64,000 nucleotides of DNA from Lineus longissimus (GCF_910592395.1 NC_088311.1:8002501-8066500); one strand, 5' to 3'; shown: positions 33,690-47,922, counted from the first letter of the stretch. The notes: a model not told the origin generated them from the sequence alone. Numbers and translations are program-made.

Positions 33690-36600
33690 ACGGGAGTACC
33701 ACTAGTGCTGAAAATTTTTTTACAGATCAAAACACACCTGGAAACATTAGACCCGGAGGAACTGCAGAAAAATAGAACCTGGAGAACAAAATCCCTTTGG
33801 AAGAGAGAACCTGGTGAACATAAAACCAAGGAACAGATATACACACTCCTAAAGGATAACTAATGCCCTCTCGAAATAAGACAGACTTGCCAAACTTACT
33901 TTGCTCCAAAGACCTTTCTAAAAACTTCATCATCAAATCACATTCCCTTTCATTCACTTCAAGTCGAAGAGGCAAGATGTGGATTAAAGTGGACCTAACC
34001 TGCTGGAGATTGATATCGAAAGCAATTTAGAAACTGTCAATCTTCTAGGATGTAAAGTACATTAACTAATTAACAAGGGTGATAGGGTATAGCATTAGAG
34101 TGGGGTCAAACCAAATTGATCTCATCCATATTCGGAGAATTGCCTTGGATATGACTGATTAGTGTCTGTGCCCCTGATGTCATTGGACTGGTGCTCTTTA
34201 AAGGGCAGTGGGGTTTAATAGGAAAGGGCCACGGCAGGTCCCTGGTGTCGTTTTAATGTCACCATGTAGCTTCCTCGCATTGTGCAAAGTTTCGCTAAGG
34301 GAAGTCAAAGCGGTGTGACTACCATCAGCTTCAATCAGCCAGAAGGTGGGCGACTCTTGTTGAAGGATCTAAGGATATATTCAGAGTCCGGGAGAGCAGG
34401 ATTCAGTTTCACACCAATAGGTGTCGCCACTTTCTCATGGTACATTAAAATTGACACCCAACTAAGCAATCTTTTTAACCTTGAAGTCAAACTAGACCCC
34501 TTTCCATAACTGTGCATATCAGTTACCTTGAGACCACATTGCGTTTTAGAAGTCCCCGCAGTGATTGATGCACAATGCTGTTATATCGAAACACAAACAT
34601 GCACTTTGACCCTCGAGCCCTGCAAATAGTGCTGGAAGCACACAGTATTCCTCCTGGGGAAAAGCACCATTTTTCATGAGCAGCCGCCCCATCACGAAGC
34701 CATGTGGTCACAGCTGTCAAACTGTCACGATGAAAATATAAGATTAGCCATCAGTATAGTATAAGTAATTTGACAATATGCCACCACTCATATCCACCAA
34801 TATCTTGCCCATCTGGTCATAGGGTAAGAAAAATGTTGAACTGTTTCTCGTCAAAACCCATTCAAGAAATCAGGACAGGGGCACATTTTTCATTGATGGT
34901 GGACATTGAGTCGACACATTTCAAGGGAAAATACTTCGATATGTCCCTTCTGTAACACACACTAGAATGAAGGAAACCACCTAAACCAAGATTCATGTAA
35001 TCAGAAAGCATACTTACACTCACTCAGCATTTGTTGTCTGATGTAAAACGTAATGAAGTGGTTGAAAAATGTGAAATAAATTTGTTTTCGGGCGGCAGCA
35101 AAAATTTGGCAGTCAGGGATGATTGAGAAACAAATTTTCATTTTCCTTGCCTCTATTTACTCTCCATATAGTTAATAGATTATCATCAGCTACAGCTTCT
35201 TGTTGCTTAATATCCATTCAATCTTTTCAAATTTATTGATGGCTGGGTTCTATTGCCACCAAATATCAATCATAGTTCGTTTTCTGATTTTGAGCAGGAT
35301 AACACTTTTGAAATGTTCTATCAAATGAAAAAAGCAAGATAAAATAGTGGTGTTCTGATGTGTTCTCTCGAATAAGACAAGAGAGATTGAGGCAGGGGAG
35401 TCACGAGGTGCTGCTGAATTATGTACTATGCATGTCACCCGCAGCAAAATAGCACTAAAATGCGATACTGAATTTTTTTCGGTTGCCTGTGGACTATTGT
35501 CTTCTTTTTATTCAGCATTGACACCTGTTTCCTAAATCCTTGTCTGACGAGAGCCTGCGCACAAATTGTCTACTTCCTATTCCGCTCATCACAAGTTACT
35601 CGACAAATAATGCCCCTGTTACAAGTGGCTGATTGCCTTGCCGCGATTGGACGTGTTGGATTGGTTCTTCTCAAATGTCGGCAAATAACATAACACCAAA
35701 CCTCTCCTTGAATACCAATGAAGGATATTCTATTAGTTAGGTGACGCTGGCAAAGTGGTAATTTGTTTTGTCTCCTGATTGCACGTGAGGGGATAAGGTA
35801 CCGGTATTATCCATACGTAATAAGATGATGTTTTACGTCATATCGACCTCAGTTGCGGCAGGGTGAGATTGTTGAAGCAGTGCCCCGAGCTACGCGCGAC
35901 AAAAAGAATCTCTCATCTGCCACTGGCTATCGCAGGGGTTTGATATCAATCGCAGGTGCTGGAATCTCTGTTTTTTGTTGCAGGCACATGTGATGACCAC
36001 TGCAAATGAGCGATTTTGTTGCAAGTGATCATGGTCGCAATGATTTAAATCATCTTTTTGCAGGGCGCTTTTATGTATAAGTCCTGAGATCCTGCATGGA
36101 GGGTGCGGCGATAAAGGGATCCATTAACGTAAATTCCTAAAATTCCAAAAATGTACTGTACCAACCAGGTGGCAATGAAGAACTTCAATTTTCAGAAGGT
36201 ATTCATGAAACAAAAGGAGTAGAAAAGACTCTGCGGATTAAGTCAGATTAAAGACAAACTTTCCAGAAAAAAAATGAGACAAATCCTTGGTTGAAGATAA
36301 GGAAAGTCCCGCTGCAAAAAACTGACAAATGATAGGAAGGTGTCTCATAATCTTAATGACAATCTCGGTTCGCTGAATAGCAACATACTCCCTCAGGGTT
36401 GCATTATGTATGCATGTAATGGCATGATCTTAGGCTGGATTCTGCTGGATCATGGCTTGAATGTTAACAAGCTGAATTAAGGATATTGGAAAAAATACTC
36501 TGAATAATGGAACATTTCACTGCATACCAGAACGAAAATGTCACAAGTTTTTTGTAAGATGTCAACTGTGCTGTGATTTTCCCCTCTAGTTATCCATTAC

Positions 36601-36900
36601 GGAACCTGACAGAAAGAAAGTGTTATGTTTTTTAGGAGAAAAACTTGTGCATGCTTAGAATGTCAGTGGTAGAAGATTTCCTGAGTAAATAATGAAGTTC
36701 AATATACAGCCCTGAACATTTGAAGACGCCAAATCAGGAAAAATACTGAATGGGAGGATATTGCCTGTATTAATGAGCAAGTCTTCTTTATAGGCTATTG
36801 GCATTCTGCTAGGCAGCTAGTGCTGTCTGTCTAATCGGCTAACAGTGCAAGAGAATGACATAGCATTTCTGACTCAGTTATATTTAGGAGCCATCTTGTT
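33690..36900. other. No supported feature
   Basis: Open frames at 34282-34509 (plus) and 34335-34517 (minus) overlap and neither has borders. I see no transposon ends or tandem repeats. Confidence 0.4.
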
Positions 36901-36906
36901 CTCCAG

Positions 36907-36939
36907 GTGCCGGTTGTACATATTATGTACAACCGGCAC
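36907..36939. repeat. Perfect 15-bp inverted repeat with 3-bp loop
   Basis: gtgccggttgtacat, the spacer att, then atgtacaaccggcac. It would form a stable hairpin. It is not obviously part of a larger TIR element, so its origin is unknown. Confidence 0.85.
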
Positions 36940-39900
36940 TCAGAGAGCAAGATACAGTTTGTACAATTTCCAGAATATCATGAGCATATCATTACAGATG
37001 ACTCCGGTTGTCACTGGAGCCAGATGAGGTGACAGAATAGCCACACCCAAAATATGAATCCACGCAACAATAAATTTCATCCTAATTAGGACACCACCTG
37101 TGGTGGTACATGATCCCGCTCCACAGGTCTAATTAGCTTAATTAAAGTGAAATGCACATACCTGGTATTGATTGATCCAGACCAGCATGGGACAACATGA
37201 AAGAGGAGAAAGTGCAAGAAACATGAGATGAAATGGACGAGCAGATTATGACTTGTATGATATACTTGCACAAGTTCCAAAAAGTGAATTCCGTGACACT
37301 TTTATGTTACACTTCAATGAATATCAAATAGAGAGTGACAACTGGTGGTAGCTTTTGAGGAGGACCAAATCATACAAAAGTGCAGACATCGATGTTTTGA
37401 CTCATTAGAGCCTCACAACGGGAAGTAATTTTTGTGTCGGAAGGAATGATAGATTTCGCAAACATGTTATCAACTCTAATCATATTTTACTCAAATGCAT
37501 TGCCATATCCCCCTCAAACTGATTTGATGTTAAGGATGTAAGTTCCCATTGAGCCTTTCATCAGTGTTAAAGGTTTTGCTGTTGGAGCCAATTTGCAGCC
37601 TTCACCAACCAGTGATGAGCAGTTACCGTGGTGACATCCATACGAGGGCTCAAATAATAATTCAAAGGTGTCGCTCACTAAAGTATTTGGATCAAACGTA
37701 CTGATGTTGCCCCAGTGGCAATAGCTGGCTCAAGCCCAGTACATGTTGATGAATACAAGGGCATGTGCAAGTCACCTGCCCCTGAGGAGACATGTGATAT
37801 GACATCAGGCGCAGTGGATTAACTTATGTTGAATTCAATTACTTGAATTCAACTCTAAACATTGCTTGCTGTGAAAAATGTGTTGTTGATCTCCATGAAC
37901 ATTAGTGCCTCACTTCTTGTCACCCCCTGCCAGCCATTTAAATGGGTAATCTAACAATTTACAGTAATTCAAGAGATGTAAAGTAGAGGCAACATTCTTG
38001 ATCAGTTAGTTAACGAAATTATTTCACGAGGCTTGCGGCAAGATTGGCATTTTAATGTGAGAGCTAGTGACTGGCAATGCCAATTTAATGGGAAATGATG
38101 AAATCGTGCATCGAATGACTGCAAGTGTAGCTCACTATTAAGTGATTGGTATAATAGCCAGATTTCTGTAGACACTGTAATTACCAAAGGAATGGAAAAA
38201 TGATAAGGCACACATTATCACTTTTTGTAATCACCACCTGTTTAAGAGTTGAAAAGGAAAACAATTCAGGTTCAGTCATGAATCAGTGGATGATTTGAGT
38301 CTGAATTTTGATGTTGCATCAACGGTGAAATGTTTTTGAAAGATAGGCCTCAAAAAGTCAAAAAATCATCCTTCGACAACAATACAGTAAAACTTGATTG
38401 CTGGGCAAGTTTGAAAGGACTGTCAACATGGATTGACGCAAAAATGCAAGGAGACGATTCATGGAAAGGAACTCCGAGAGAAGGGCCTCACATGGGAGTC
38501 AGCCAGGCGGAAAGCTGCTAACCGATCTGAGTGGACGACCTGGATGGAAGCCCTGGGTGCCATCTAAGGCACTAAGGGGCCTAAGTACGTATAAAGTAAG
38601 CGATGCAAGAACTTGTACAGAGAGAAAGAATAACTGTAGTTACAGATTGTTTCATGGGTGGGTCCGCTTTTATCCTGGGTAACTAATTGAATGAGCCAAA
38701 TCAGATCAAAGACAGTGTTTGTTGTGTTCAATGATGCTCCATTAATGAGAATCGAAGAGGTGCATGCGGATTACACATATAGGTTCGATCAATCCGATCA
38801 AAAGTGATATATCGAGGTAGCTCAAAAGACTGACATAGGTTGTAATGGAAACCTCCCGAGAATATTGATGGCTTGACCAGTGGAGATGTTGGGACTATGA
38901 GACAAACTCTGGGGGCTGAAGATAGGGACCACTTTCCACCTGACTGTGATTGCATCCCAACAACAGTTTGGTCGTTGACTCCATTTGTTGATTTCAGTGT
39001 CTACAGCGTATCTTTTAGAGCCTCGATTGGTATTTGTACATCTGTCTAGACAATGGCAATGTTGAAACTCATATCCAGTACATGATGCAATTGGAAATTT
39101 TCAAATTCAATTACAAATTTCAAATATTTAACAAACGGCCTTGATATTATCTTGCCAATTGGTTAGTAAGGTTGCATGGATTCACTCCAAACCTGTGCCA
39201 CAGTTTCAAAGGTGTGGGCTGATGAGAACCGTTGGGCACAGCACCACTCCAAGCCTGGACGTACCCTCTCATCGCCCCCAAATGATTGCTTATTCCATCA
39301 GGTCAGATCCCCTCACACAGCTGGCTGATGAATTGATGACTCGTGACTAATGTCCCCAATCTCCAGAGGGTTCGCTCCTGACATGATTAAACGCACTGTG
39401 CTTATAAGGTATCTGATCCATTCCCTACCTGGAGACTTAGTTAATAGTCATGCTCCGTGATCAGAAAAACAACTGCAGAACATATTGTTATAGCACTTGA
39501 AAGAAGCGTGGTTCTGTAGTACTATCAATAGGTCAGACTGCAGACAATCTAAAATTAGGTTAAAAGTTTAGCCCACATGTTCCAAAATCATAAGCTTTTC
39601 AATTCATTCTGCAGCACCATACAAAGACAACCACCCGAAACAATCTGCAAACTATAACCATTTTTCAGATTAGGGAAGATACCAGAAACTAATTGAGCCA
39701 TGTTGCAGGGATATCTTCCTCTGACCAAGGGCTCATAGAAAAGCATCAGTGTTCAACTAAGGTATCCCCATCAGATACCTTAACAGTATCAATCAGATAC
39801 CTAACACCGGTAAGATACCTTAACACCAGGAATGGTGTAAATCACGTCATGTATTACAAACTTGCTGGAGACTGAGGACATTAGCCAGAAGTCATCAATC

Positions 39901-40190
39901 ACTGCATTGATCAGCCAGCTGTGTGACTTGAGATGGCCGGATGGAAGCAATGATTCCTTTGAGACCAGCCCCGAAGTGTTTTGGAATCTGCCTGTCCTGA
40001 ATCTTTGTCCGCACTGCTAGCTCGGCGTTGCTTTCCTACGAAGGTTTGACATTGCATGTAGACATAGTTTGAAACATTGCTCTAATCAGTCAGCTCTCGA
40101 CTTAAAGCCATGCATGGAGAATTGACTGAGTCTTCGAAGCAGCAACAGTTGCAGGGCATTGTTTTAGTACTGAATTGTTGCCTGCAAATG
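36940..40190. other. No supported feature
   Basis: There is no splice-bounded frame or delimited element. A short word set at 39087-39127 (gcaattggaa, acaaatttcaaata) also occurs at 7845-7885, hinting at a dispersed repeat. Confidence 0.4.
39760..39836. repeat. Short degenerate tandem repeat around cagatacctta
   Basis: The word agatacct(t)aacac recurs three times within about 75 bp with variable spacing. Confidence 0.55.
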
Positions 40191-40224
40191 CCAGTTCTAC
40201 AATTGCCTTTTGTTTCCAAATGGC

Positions 40225-40400
40225 AAGACAGTAAACAGGAAGTGCAGCGGCACAGGGGAAAAGTGTCCGACTTGTGATCCGAAGGTCGTGGGTTTGTGGC
40301 TTGGCCAGTGCCACTCAGTAGCTTCAACTAGCCTGAAATGGCCTAGCGTAGTGCAGCACGTGTGCTCCTTGGTTCTCCAGAGAGCAAATCGGATGAAGAA
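40225..40400 (+). mobile_element. tRNA-derived SINE
   Basis: The sequence gtccgacttgtgatccgaag followed by gtcgtgggttt is strongly tRNA-like (anticodon arm to B-box). An A-box-like cagcggcacagggg lies upstream. An A/G-rich tract (gaagaaaaaagaagaagaag) follows near 40395. The B-box is degenerate and no target duplication was found. Confidence 0.55.
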
Positions 40401-41281
40401 AAAAGAAGAAGAAGGTTTCTGGCTAGGGCAGGGAAATGAATATAAAGTGCTTTAGAGAGTACAGTTACATTTTTTGGATAAGGTACGAGGCTCTTAAAAG
40501 CATTCTGAAAATGAAGTAGCTGTCCAGGTCAACAAAGGAAGGCATCAGCTACTCTACACAACACCCAAGGGAAACATTAACTAGATGTTAATGCTGCTTC
40601 TTTCACATCAAATTCCATTTGCTCATCCTTTACACATTTCTCACACAACATGTATAAGCAACAATTTGTTTTAAAATAAAGTCCATTTTTCTATATCTTG
40701 GTTGTTTCCACTTCAGTTGGTGACCAGTCCTACCTAGTCAGTCGGCAAGCCAACCTTGCTTCACATGGTCTGCTAAGTAGGCAAACTTATCCTCGCGGGT
40801 GCCATTCCATCAATAATTTCTAACATTTGAGATAAGGCAGTGCCATTCCCATTCTCGTCAGGTTGTTAAGAACCTTAGTCTGAATACAAGAGATACTGAT
40901 TATTCAAAATAAAATGCCAAATCTTTTTTTCATGTCGTTATCTCGAGGAGATCTCCTGACAACAGCTTCCTGAGTAAATAAAATTGGATAAATTCAGTGT
41001 GGAGTGACAGTTATCCTATAATTTACAACATGGATATTGTAGCCCCCGGCATGATACCTGACTACGTTAAAAAATCATCAACGGCACATTTGAAGGAAGA
41101 GGAATTTGTTAAAATTTGTTGAAAGAGATAAGTAAGACACAAAATCTTCATTTACAGATCAAATATTTGCTCAAAAGTTTGAGAATTGATAAAATGTGAA
41201 GTTACAGACAGAATTTCTCTTTCTGTGGATTCAATTAATTTTATTAGCGGAATAAGAAAATCGAAAGGATCAGAAAGGCTG

Positions 41282-41333
41282 CGATGATGATGATGATGAC
41301 GATGATGATGATGATAATGATGATGATGATGAA
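41282..41333 (+). repeat. (GAT)n microsatellite
   Basis: About 17 triplets with two interruptions. A poly-histidine open frame on the minus strand is only its shadow. Confidence 0.92.
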
Positions 41334-41409
41334 TACCGTCAGATTCAACCATATTAAAAGTCAAATGTTGTTGAAAGCAGTGATCCAACAACCTATCAAT
41401 TGTCAGTAA

Positions 41410-41670
41410 CAAATGGAACACACAGTGCCTCAAACTACTTATCAGCCCAAACAACTGGCAAACCGCAGTGCACCAATTAATCTACCTATTGGCAAAAACT
41501 ACTGGAACACACACAGTGCCCAAAACTATTCATCGGAAAAAGCAGCTGGAATACTGCAGTCCGCCCAAACTATTCATCAGAGAAAACAAACTGGAACACA
41601 GCAGTGCCCCGAACTATTCATCGAAAAAATAACTGGAACACAGCAGTATCCCAAGCCATCCATCAAACAC
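41410..41670. repeat. Minisatellite, ~44-bp unit, about five copies
   Basis: The unit contains ctggaacacagcagtgcc and aaactattcatc.gaaaaa. The word ctgga recurs at 41502, 41546, 41591 and 41633. The period is not a multiple of three, so the open plus frame across it is not a repeat protein. Confidence 0.8.
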
Positions 41671-41819
41671 CACCAGAGTGTGTCAACCAGAGTGACAACA
41701 ACCAGAGATCAAAACCAGTAACCAAAATCAAACATCCTCTGACATGTCTGAGCAAATATCAACTGTCAATACACTTTTTCTCGGTTTGTCATGGGTCTGC
41801 CATCAATCATTGAGTGAAG

Positions 41820-43615
41820 TCTCTCAATTATCCAGATAGCCATTCTATCAAGTGACTTCTAGCATCACTGGACTGATCTCGGTCTTACTAAGATATTGCA
41901 TCAGGGAAGTAGGAACATTAATCAAAAATTCAGATCAGTATGAGAAGAGGGGGGGGGGGGTGATATATCAATATCAAGATTGGATCTGGAGTAGGATTAA
42001 AAGGGACAAATAATCAGAAATACCTTTTTTTCAATAGTTTAGTGTGCTATAGTACTCAGCCATGTCAGCCACCATGCCACAAAGTGTAGGCCTGGACGGA
42101 GCAGACGTGATTGGTGCGAGACTGTTAAACCTTTGATGGGTTCAGATTAGAGAGACTTGATGGAAGTTCCACAGAACAGACATCAAGGATAAATTTCTGT
42201 CTATCGACAGCCAACATCCTACCTTTCTACAGATATTGACTTAACAATCCAAACAGCCGGAGGACAATATACCAGACTTTATTGACTTATCGCTCAGCAC
42301 ATGATACAGTGAAATGTAAACTTCATCGTTTGTGTCAATACTTACATAACATGAAAAGTCCTTAATCTAGGGATGCCACTTGTGAAAAGATGGCTACAGG
42401 GCCAGATCAATCAACTAAAGGAAATAAGAGATCACCATCTCATATCCCGATACACTTGCAACCTCTGGAACACAATCACTGTGATATTAATCGCCAAATT
42501 CAATTGCCGAGTGCAATTTCCGTGAAATGATCGCAATTTATTTTCATGCGATCGGTCAGCTATTTCGAAGGCTTCTATTTCCAGCGGTTGATTCTCCAAT
42601 GTGATTGGTTGGAGATGAGCAATTATGGGAGCCAATCAAATGGAAAGTATTCAGGATGGTCGGTAGACCTGTTGCAAATGTTGATTTCGTCCAGCAAATG
42701 ACCCATCATTTAATTATAGTAAGAACAGATTTATATGCATGAGGTATAACTGGGTTTATTTGGTCAAAAATGACCGTTTTCCCACATCAGTAAAAGTAAT
42801 GTCTTGATCTATCAGCTAGTCAATGTGGTAATGGATATAACACCATTATCTACTAAAAAAAGTTCATGGTCGCAGGTTGTTGGTACACTTGTCGCAGTCT
42901 TGAAGCCGATGGCAAAAAAGGCACATGAAGCCAAATTTGATGAGGATCGTGATTATCATTTGCATATCAGCAAAAAAACATTTTGAAACTTCTGTATATC
43001 CGAATAAACTTGTTAACAAATCTGTTTTGTAAAATGTTAGATCTGGCAAAATGAGGCATTTTTTTAATCTTCATAAGAGTGCTGGGAGGCATATAAATGT
43101 GTGTGTGTATGCAGATGTACCAAATTTCTTAAACATCCTTGTACTCGGGCAGACTCTTCACTTTGTGGTATAAACGAGAAACACAGCAGCAAATGAGTAT
43201 GGCCATTGCATTTTCAATCAGATCATCATTTTTAAACGTCATACAGACAAACGCAACGACTGAAACCCAAACCACTCAACTATGATATTGATTCCTATAA
43301 TTAGAAAACAATTAACGAACAGTTGTAATTGACAGTGCAAGATAAGAAAGATTGAGGAGCATCAATAATTAAATAGCTCTGTTTAGAAAATGAGACTATT
43401 GCTGCAACGGATTATCCTTAAAAGTTGATTTCATACACCAACATTTTACCATAATATTCATTAGAAAATATTTTTGGTCTATTTATCCTTTATTACAATA
43501 CCTAGCTCGATACAATGCTCCCTATTAGTTGTCATTTTAGCAGCATTCGGATTGATTTAACACAAGCCTACGCTTTTTTCAAACAAATTTAATAACAGCA
43601 AATTGCTTATGAGTA
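41820..43615. other. No supported feature
   Basis: Apart from a G run near 41948-41960 nothing stands out. Open frames are short and unbounded. Confidence 0.4.
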
Positions 43616-43617
43616 AA

Positions 43618-43830
43618 GGCCAGGGGCCATTGTGCTCACCGTAAAGATATTTGCTGGTTTAGAATTCATGCTGGTTAAGAAACATGCTCTAGTATATAGC
43701 CAAATTGAAATTTTATGCCATTCAACCTCTGTGACCTGGTGGCCAAGTCGAGAATAAGATTGGGGGACGAACGACAATGACGACGGACACTGCAGTATTG
43801 TATAGACTCACCTAGACGGTGAGCCAAAAA
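43618..43830. mobile_element. 213-bp internally deleted relative of the 21.4-kb element
   Basis: It starts ggccaggggccattgtgctc and ends acggtgagccaaaaa, as does the element at 21400-23115. The interior keeps a compressed single unit (ggttaagaaacatgct, gcc.aattgaaattttatgcca, acctctgtgacctggtggcc), the degenerate ACG tract and ggacactgcagtattgtata. It lacks the tandem array. Confidence 0.85.
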
Positions 43831-43834
43831 TGGA

Positions 43835-46800
43835 CTAAAAGCTATAATAATGTTATTGAGAGAGAACATCAAAGCAAAGTTTTTTCAAAATAGCAACCAT
43901 GCATGATTTTAATATAAGGTTTATTTTTATTACTATCAACTCAGGATAACAGTGGATTCAGAGATGGGGTAGGGGCATGAAGTGTATGGCCCTTTTTTGT
44001 CAGATAGCAATACTTTCAGGGCACCTCTCCTGAGGAAGCAACGAACTACTTCTCATTTTAGCCTTCAGATGCCCTAACAGAGAAATTTGTGGCATTTCAA
44101 TTTCAACTTTACTTCCTGGGGATGGCCTCCTACTGCCCTAGTTTCCAGGGTCACATCTTCGGTTGTCTCTGGGTAGGGCTGCTTTCTCAAATTTCTGGAT
44201 CCGCTCCTTGGCTGCATAGTAATGTTGATGAAACCTGCCATAAAGGGACCCATGCAGTTATGATGATGAAGGATGGCTCAATTAATGTCTCCGTGGCGGT
44301 AATCCATGTTGTCCTGATGTCTGCCGCGACGGATAAATCACTGGCCTGCGTGACCTTCTGTAAGTAATGTCAGGAATAGTAATCGGGTAGAGAACCAGGA
44401 TTATGACGCTAAAATCATGACGACATTTGATGTTTTCACTGAGATAGAGGAACTTATAGGCAGCGGTAATTGGCAGACCCATACACAGAAGATTTCCAGC
44501 CCATGTTGATTTCATTCAGAAAAGGTTCTGTATTGTATTGGATCACTAACTATTACTATCACCTTTTGGGATAACGCCCCTCATTCCTCTCTTGCTGAAC
44601 TGTAATCAAGTCTCGTGAAAACTCCAAGATAAAATATTCACATCACCTTAAATTTCATGTGTTCACTGAGCTGACCTCATGCCTGCAACTGATACTCTGT
44701 CATCAAAAATTGTAAATAGGGTGCAGCGAAAATAGGAGATTGTCGAAATGGGGGCTTTTTATACAGCGAATTCAGTTGACTAGACTTAAAACAGGCTAAA
44801 CATTTTGGAGACAAGTGCATTTTGGTACCACACTGATTTTAATACTAAAGCTTTGATTTTTTTTCATTCTCTATGAAATGTCATAGGTCACCATGCAGCC
44901 TTTTCTTTACTTGAACTGATCAGTGACATGTCGTGTCAGAAATGCTTTATCAAGCCAATCAGACAAAATATGTAAAGAGAAGAAATCCAATGAACGTGCC
45001 AAGCTTCCAGAATAAAAATCTCATTTTAGCACCACAAGGGTATCAATGAAAATAGAAGCAATTTACCAGGACATGAAAGATTGGTAATAATCGATGATAG
45101 CCATCAGTTAATCCTTCCCACCAAACACACATCGCGCCATAAGCAGTAAAAATCTCGACATTCTGCCACTCTTAAGTAGATCCTTGATGGTGATAATATT
45201 GTATCAAAAGGTTACAAGACAATGCACTCTGGTGAATTATTGCCACCAGTCATTGTGTTGCGGTTATCGCGCAGATTCATAATGCATATTCTACTATATA
45301 TCACTTTTATTGTGTCATAGGTGATGTGATTCTGAATGGAGAGTGTGATATTTATTTGTGGGTAAGCCAACACGTTGATTGACCACAGTGTAAGAATGTC
45401 ATATATCAAATCTTCGACATATAAAGCAGAAATGTTATGGAATGGTAACTTCAACAATCTGTCTGGACAAATCTTACTGGCTTGTTGCAGTACCTGAGCA
45501 GTTTTCCACAATGTTACAATGATCGTCACCAGGTCTACGTGAATCTACAGAATGGTGCACCGTCTATTCTCCTAAACCTTATTGCCAACAATTCGAATTA
45601 AATTCTATTAACAGAGTCAGGTCAACATTTACTAGACAAGATTTCATCGACAAACATCTTTCACATCTATCACATTTCCATATAAAACTATTCAGAATAA
45701 CTGATATCGTTTTGTCTGGTTCCCCAAAGAAAAGCTGTATATTCTGTTCACATCTCTATAGTCTAATTAAGGCACATTTAAAGGAAACACCATATCAATA
45801 AGAACATTATTTACTTGTATATCTGACATCATTACTGGCCAAGCTGGCTGGTGACTGACCTGTTGCTCCAAACTAAATCAACTTAAGCAAAAGGAATAGA
45901 ATATCAACCGTTACTTAGGGGCAACAGTTTCCCTAGAATCGCATTGGGTATTTGGTAACTTAGTGTCCATCAGCTGGTCTGAGGTACATGTACAACAGAT
46001 GTTAGTGAGTGATATCGCTAGCGTTTGTTCTGGATCAACAAGCACATGTGTTTATATCAAATTTACTGGTCTCCTGAACCTACTGAATGGCTGGCATCAC
46101 CATCTGGCTATGTATGTCTTCTAGCATAGCCAACAGTCTTTCACATCCCTCACATGGATTAACCAAATCTCACATTATTTTAAGAAATGTGATTTATACC
46201 TGACCGATGTTGATCTGGACTGATTTCGACCTTTGTACCTTTATCCCAGGCTTTATACACTTCGTTAGGATCAGTCAACTTGACAACCTCATGCACTTTT
46301 TTGCTTCAATAGAAAACAGAGCAACGAAGATTGGCGACAAATTGACACAAACAGAACAAAGCGGACAAACAGGTTTAGCCCACACAGGAACAACGTAGAG
46401 TAGCGAACAAGATTTCCAATAGCACGAAAGAGGCAGGATATGGAATGACTTACTAATAGAGAAATATGGGCGCGACCAGAGACCTGGAAATTGTTGACAA
46501 GGGATTATGGTGACACAAAGTGTAATATGACATGCATGTCAGTATCTTGTCTTGGAGAGTCCCAAGGGTCAAAAGGAGGAAACCTCATGGTCGCATGTTC
46601 TGCCATCTGCCTTTAATACAGAATGACTGGAATTTGTCTGGGATAATCGGAAATTAAACCAGATGTCAATGCCAGAACATGCCGCTAGACAATGTTGCCT
46701 ATCATTAATTCTGGCTTCTTCTTCTGTGTTCAGATGTTGTAACCATCAAATTCTCAGATTACGCACCACAACAAAATCAACATCCACCTTGTATTGCCTT

Positions 46801-47900
46801 TTTCCTAATTCCCATAGGGAATCCTGTCGACAGAGAGATACGATTTATAACTGTAACAGGCAACTCTAGGAACCTTTGATGGTAACGTTACACTACATTT
46901 GGGAACAATCAGCACAAGGTGATCATATTTTATGCTTTTTTACTAATGGTGCTTTCAGGAGAACTGACTGCAGCAGTTCCTATAAGTCAGGTTTGAATAA
47001 GCAGTAAAACATGAAAGGGATGTTGAAAGCCAATATCACGCCAGAACTCAGTTGTCACGTTGCTGCTATCAGATATAAACAACATAAACATTACTGCCCA
47101 GGACCAAAGTGATTTTGACTATAAAACAAATGGCGACATGCGATAAGGCGATTTGTGTCTGGGACCCGCTGGAACAAACACAATAATACAGAGTCAGGGT
47201 GTCTAATGTCACAACAGCAGATGCTGAACAAATCTAAAACCGAAAATATAAAAACTTTTACAGAAGTTTCCAGCCCTTATGAAATTTTGATACCAGCTCC
47301 GAATATCAAAGCTAGATTATTGACCGAGAGAAAAATATGATAGCAGAGTCAATAAACTGCAAAGCTTCCTTTGAAAAACTCAGACCATCGGATTGATGCC
47401 CCAGCGGAAAGACGAAACACCGAATTATTTTTTTCCAACGTCTACAGCTCACACTCCATAATAGAGTTATGATCAGCCGAGGGTACTGGCACGTCAATAA
47501 TCAAGACTGCGATTGAAGCTTCGTCAATACTTGATATAATGCATTCAAACCAAGTCCCCGCTGCCTTAACTAGCACCATTCTTATTTAGTTCAGCTCCAG
47601 TCAACTTGGCTCCTTGGATCTGCATAGAAAATGATACCTTTCATGTTGGATTGGAAAATGTGGTACGTGATGGGCGTATTTGTCACAAAGCAGTGTGACG
47701 CATGGCAAGTGACCAAGTATGGCAATAGATGTTTTCTAAGATGCAATGGTGAACAACATCATTAGGCATGTCAGGGAAGATGTTACATCATGAATGGCGA
47801 TGAGGGGCTCTGTTTAAGACTTATAACAGTTCAGTAAAGAACATTAAGTGGACAATCCGTAAAAATCAGCCACCCAGGTCAAATTTTCGAAGCAACAAAA
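43835..47900. other. No supported feature
   Basis: The stretch 44090-44515 is slightly GC-richer and open on both strands, with a GTAAG-type site at 44360. The two readings exclude each other and no acceptor is clear. Confidence 0.35.
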
Positions 47901-47922
47901 CATTGGTTGGACTGAATTAAAC

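Noticed and set aside
41152-41454. Poly-histidine protein on the minus strand
   Set aside because: Pure shadow of the (GAT)n microsatellite.
41413-41721. Repeat protein of about 100 residues on the plus strand
   Set aside because: The DNA repeat period (~44 bp) is not a multiple of three, so the amino-acid repeats are not kept in frame. It is a minisatellite.
44089-44515. Opposed open frames in a slightly GC-richer patch with a GTAAG site
   Set aside because: The strands conflict and no acceptor is convincing.
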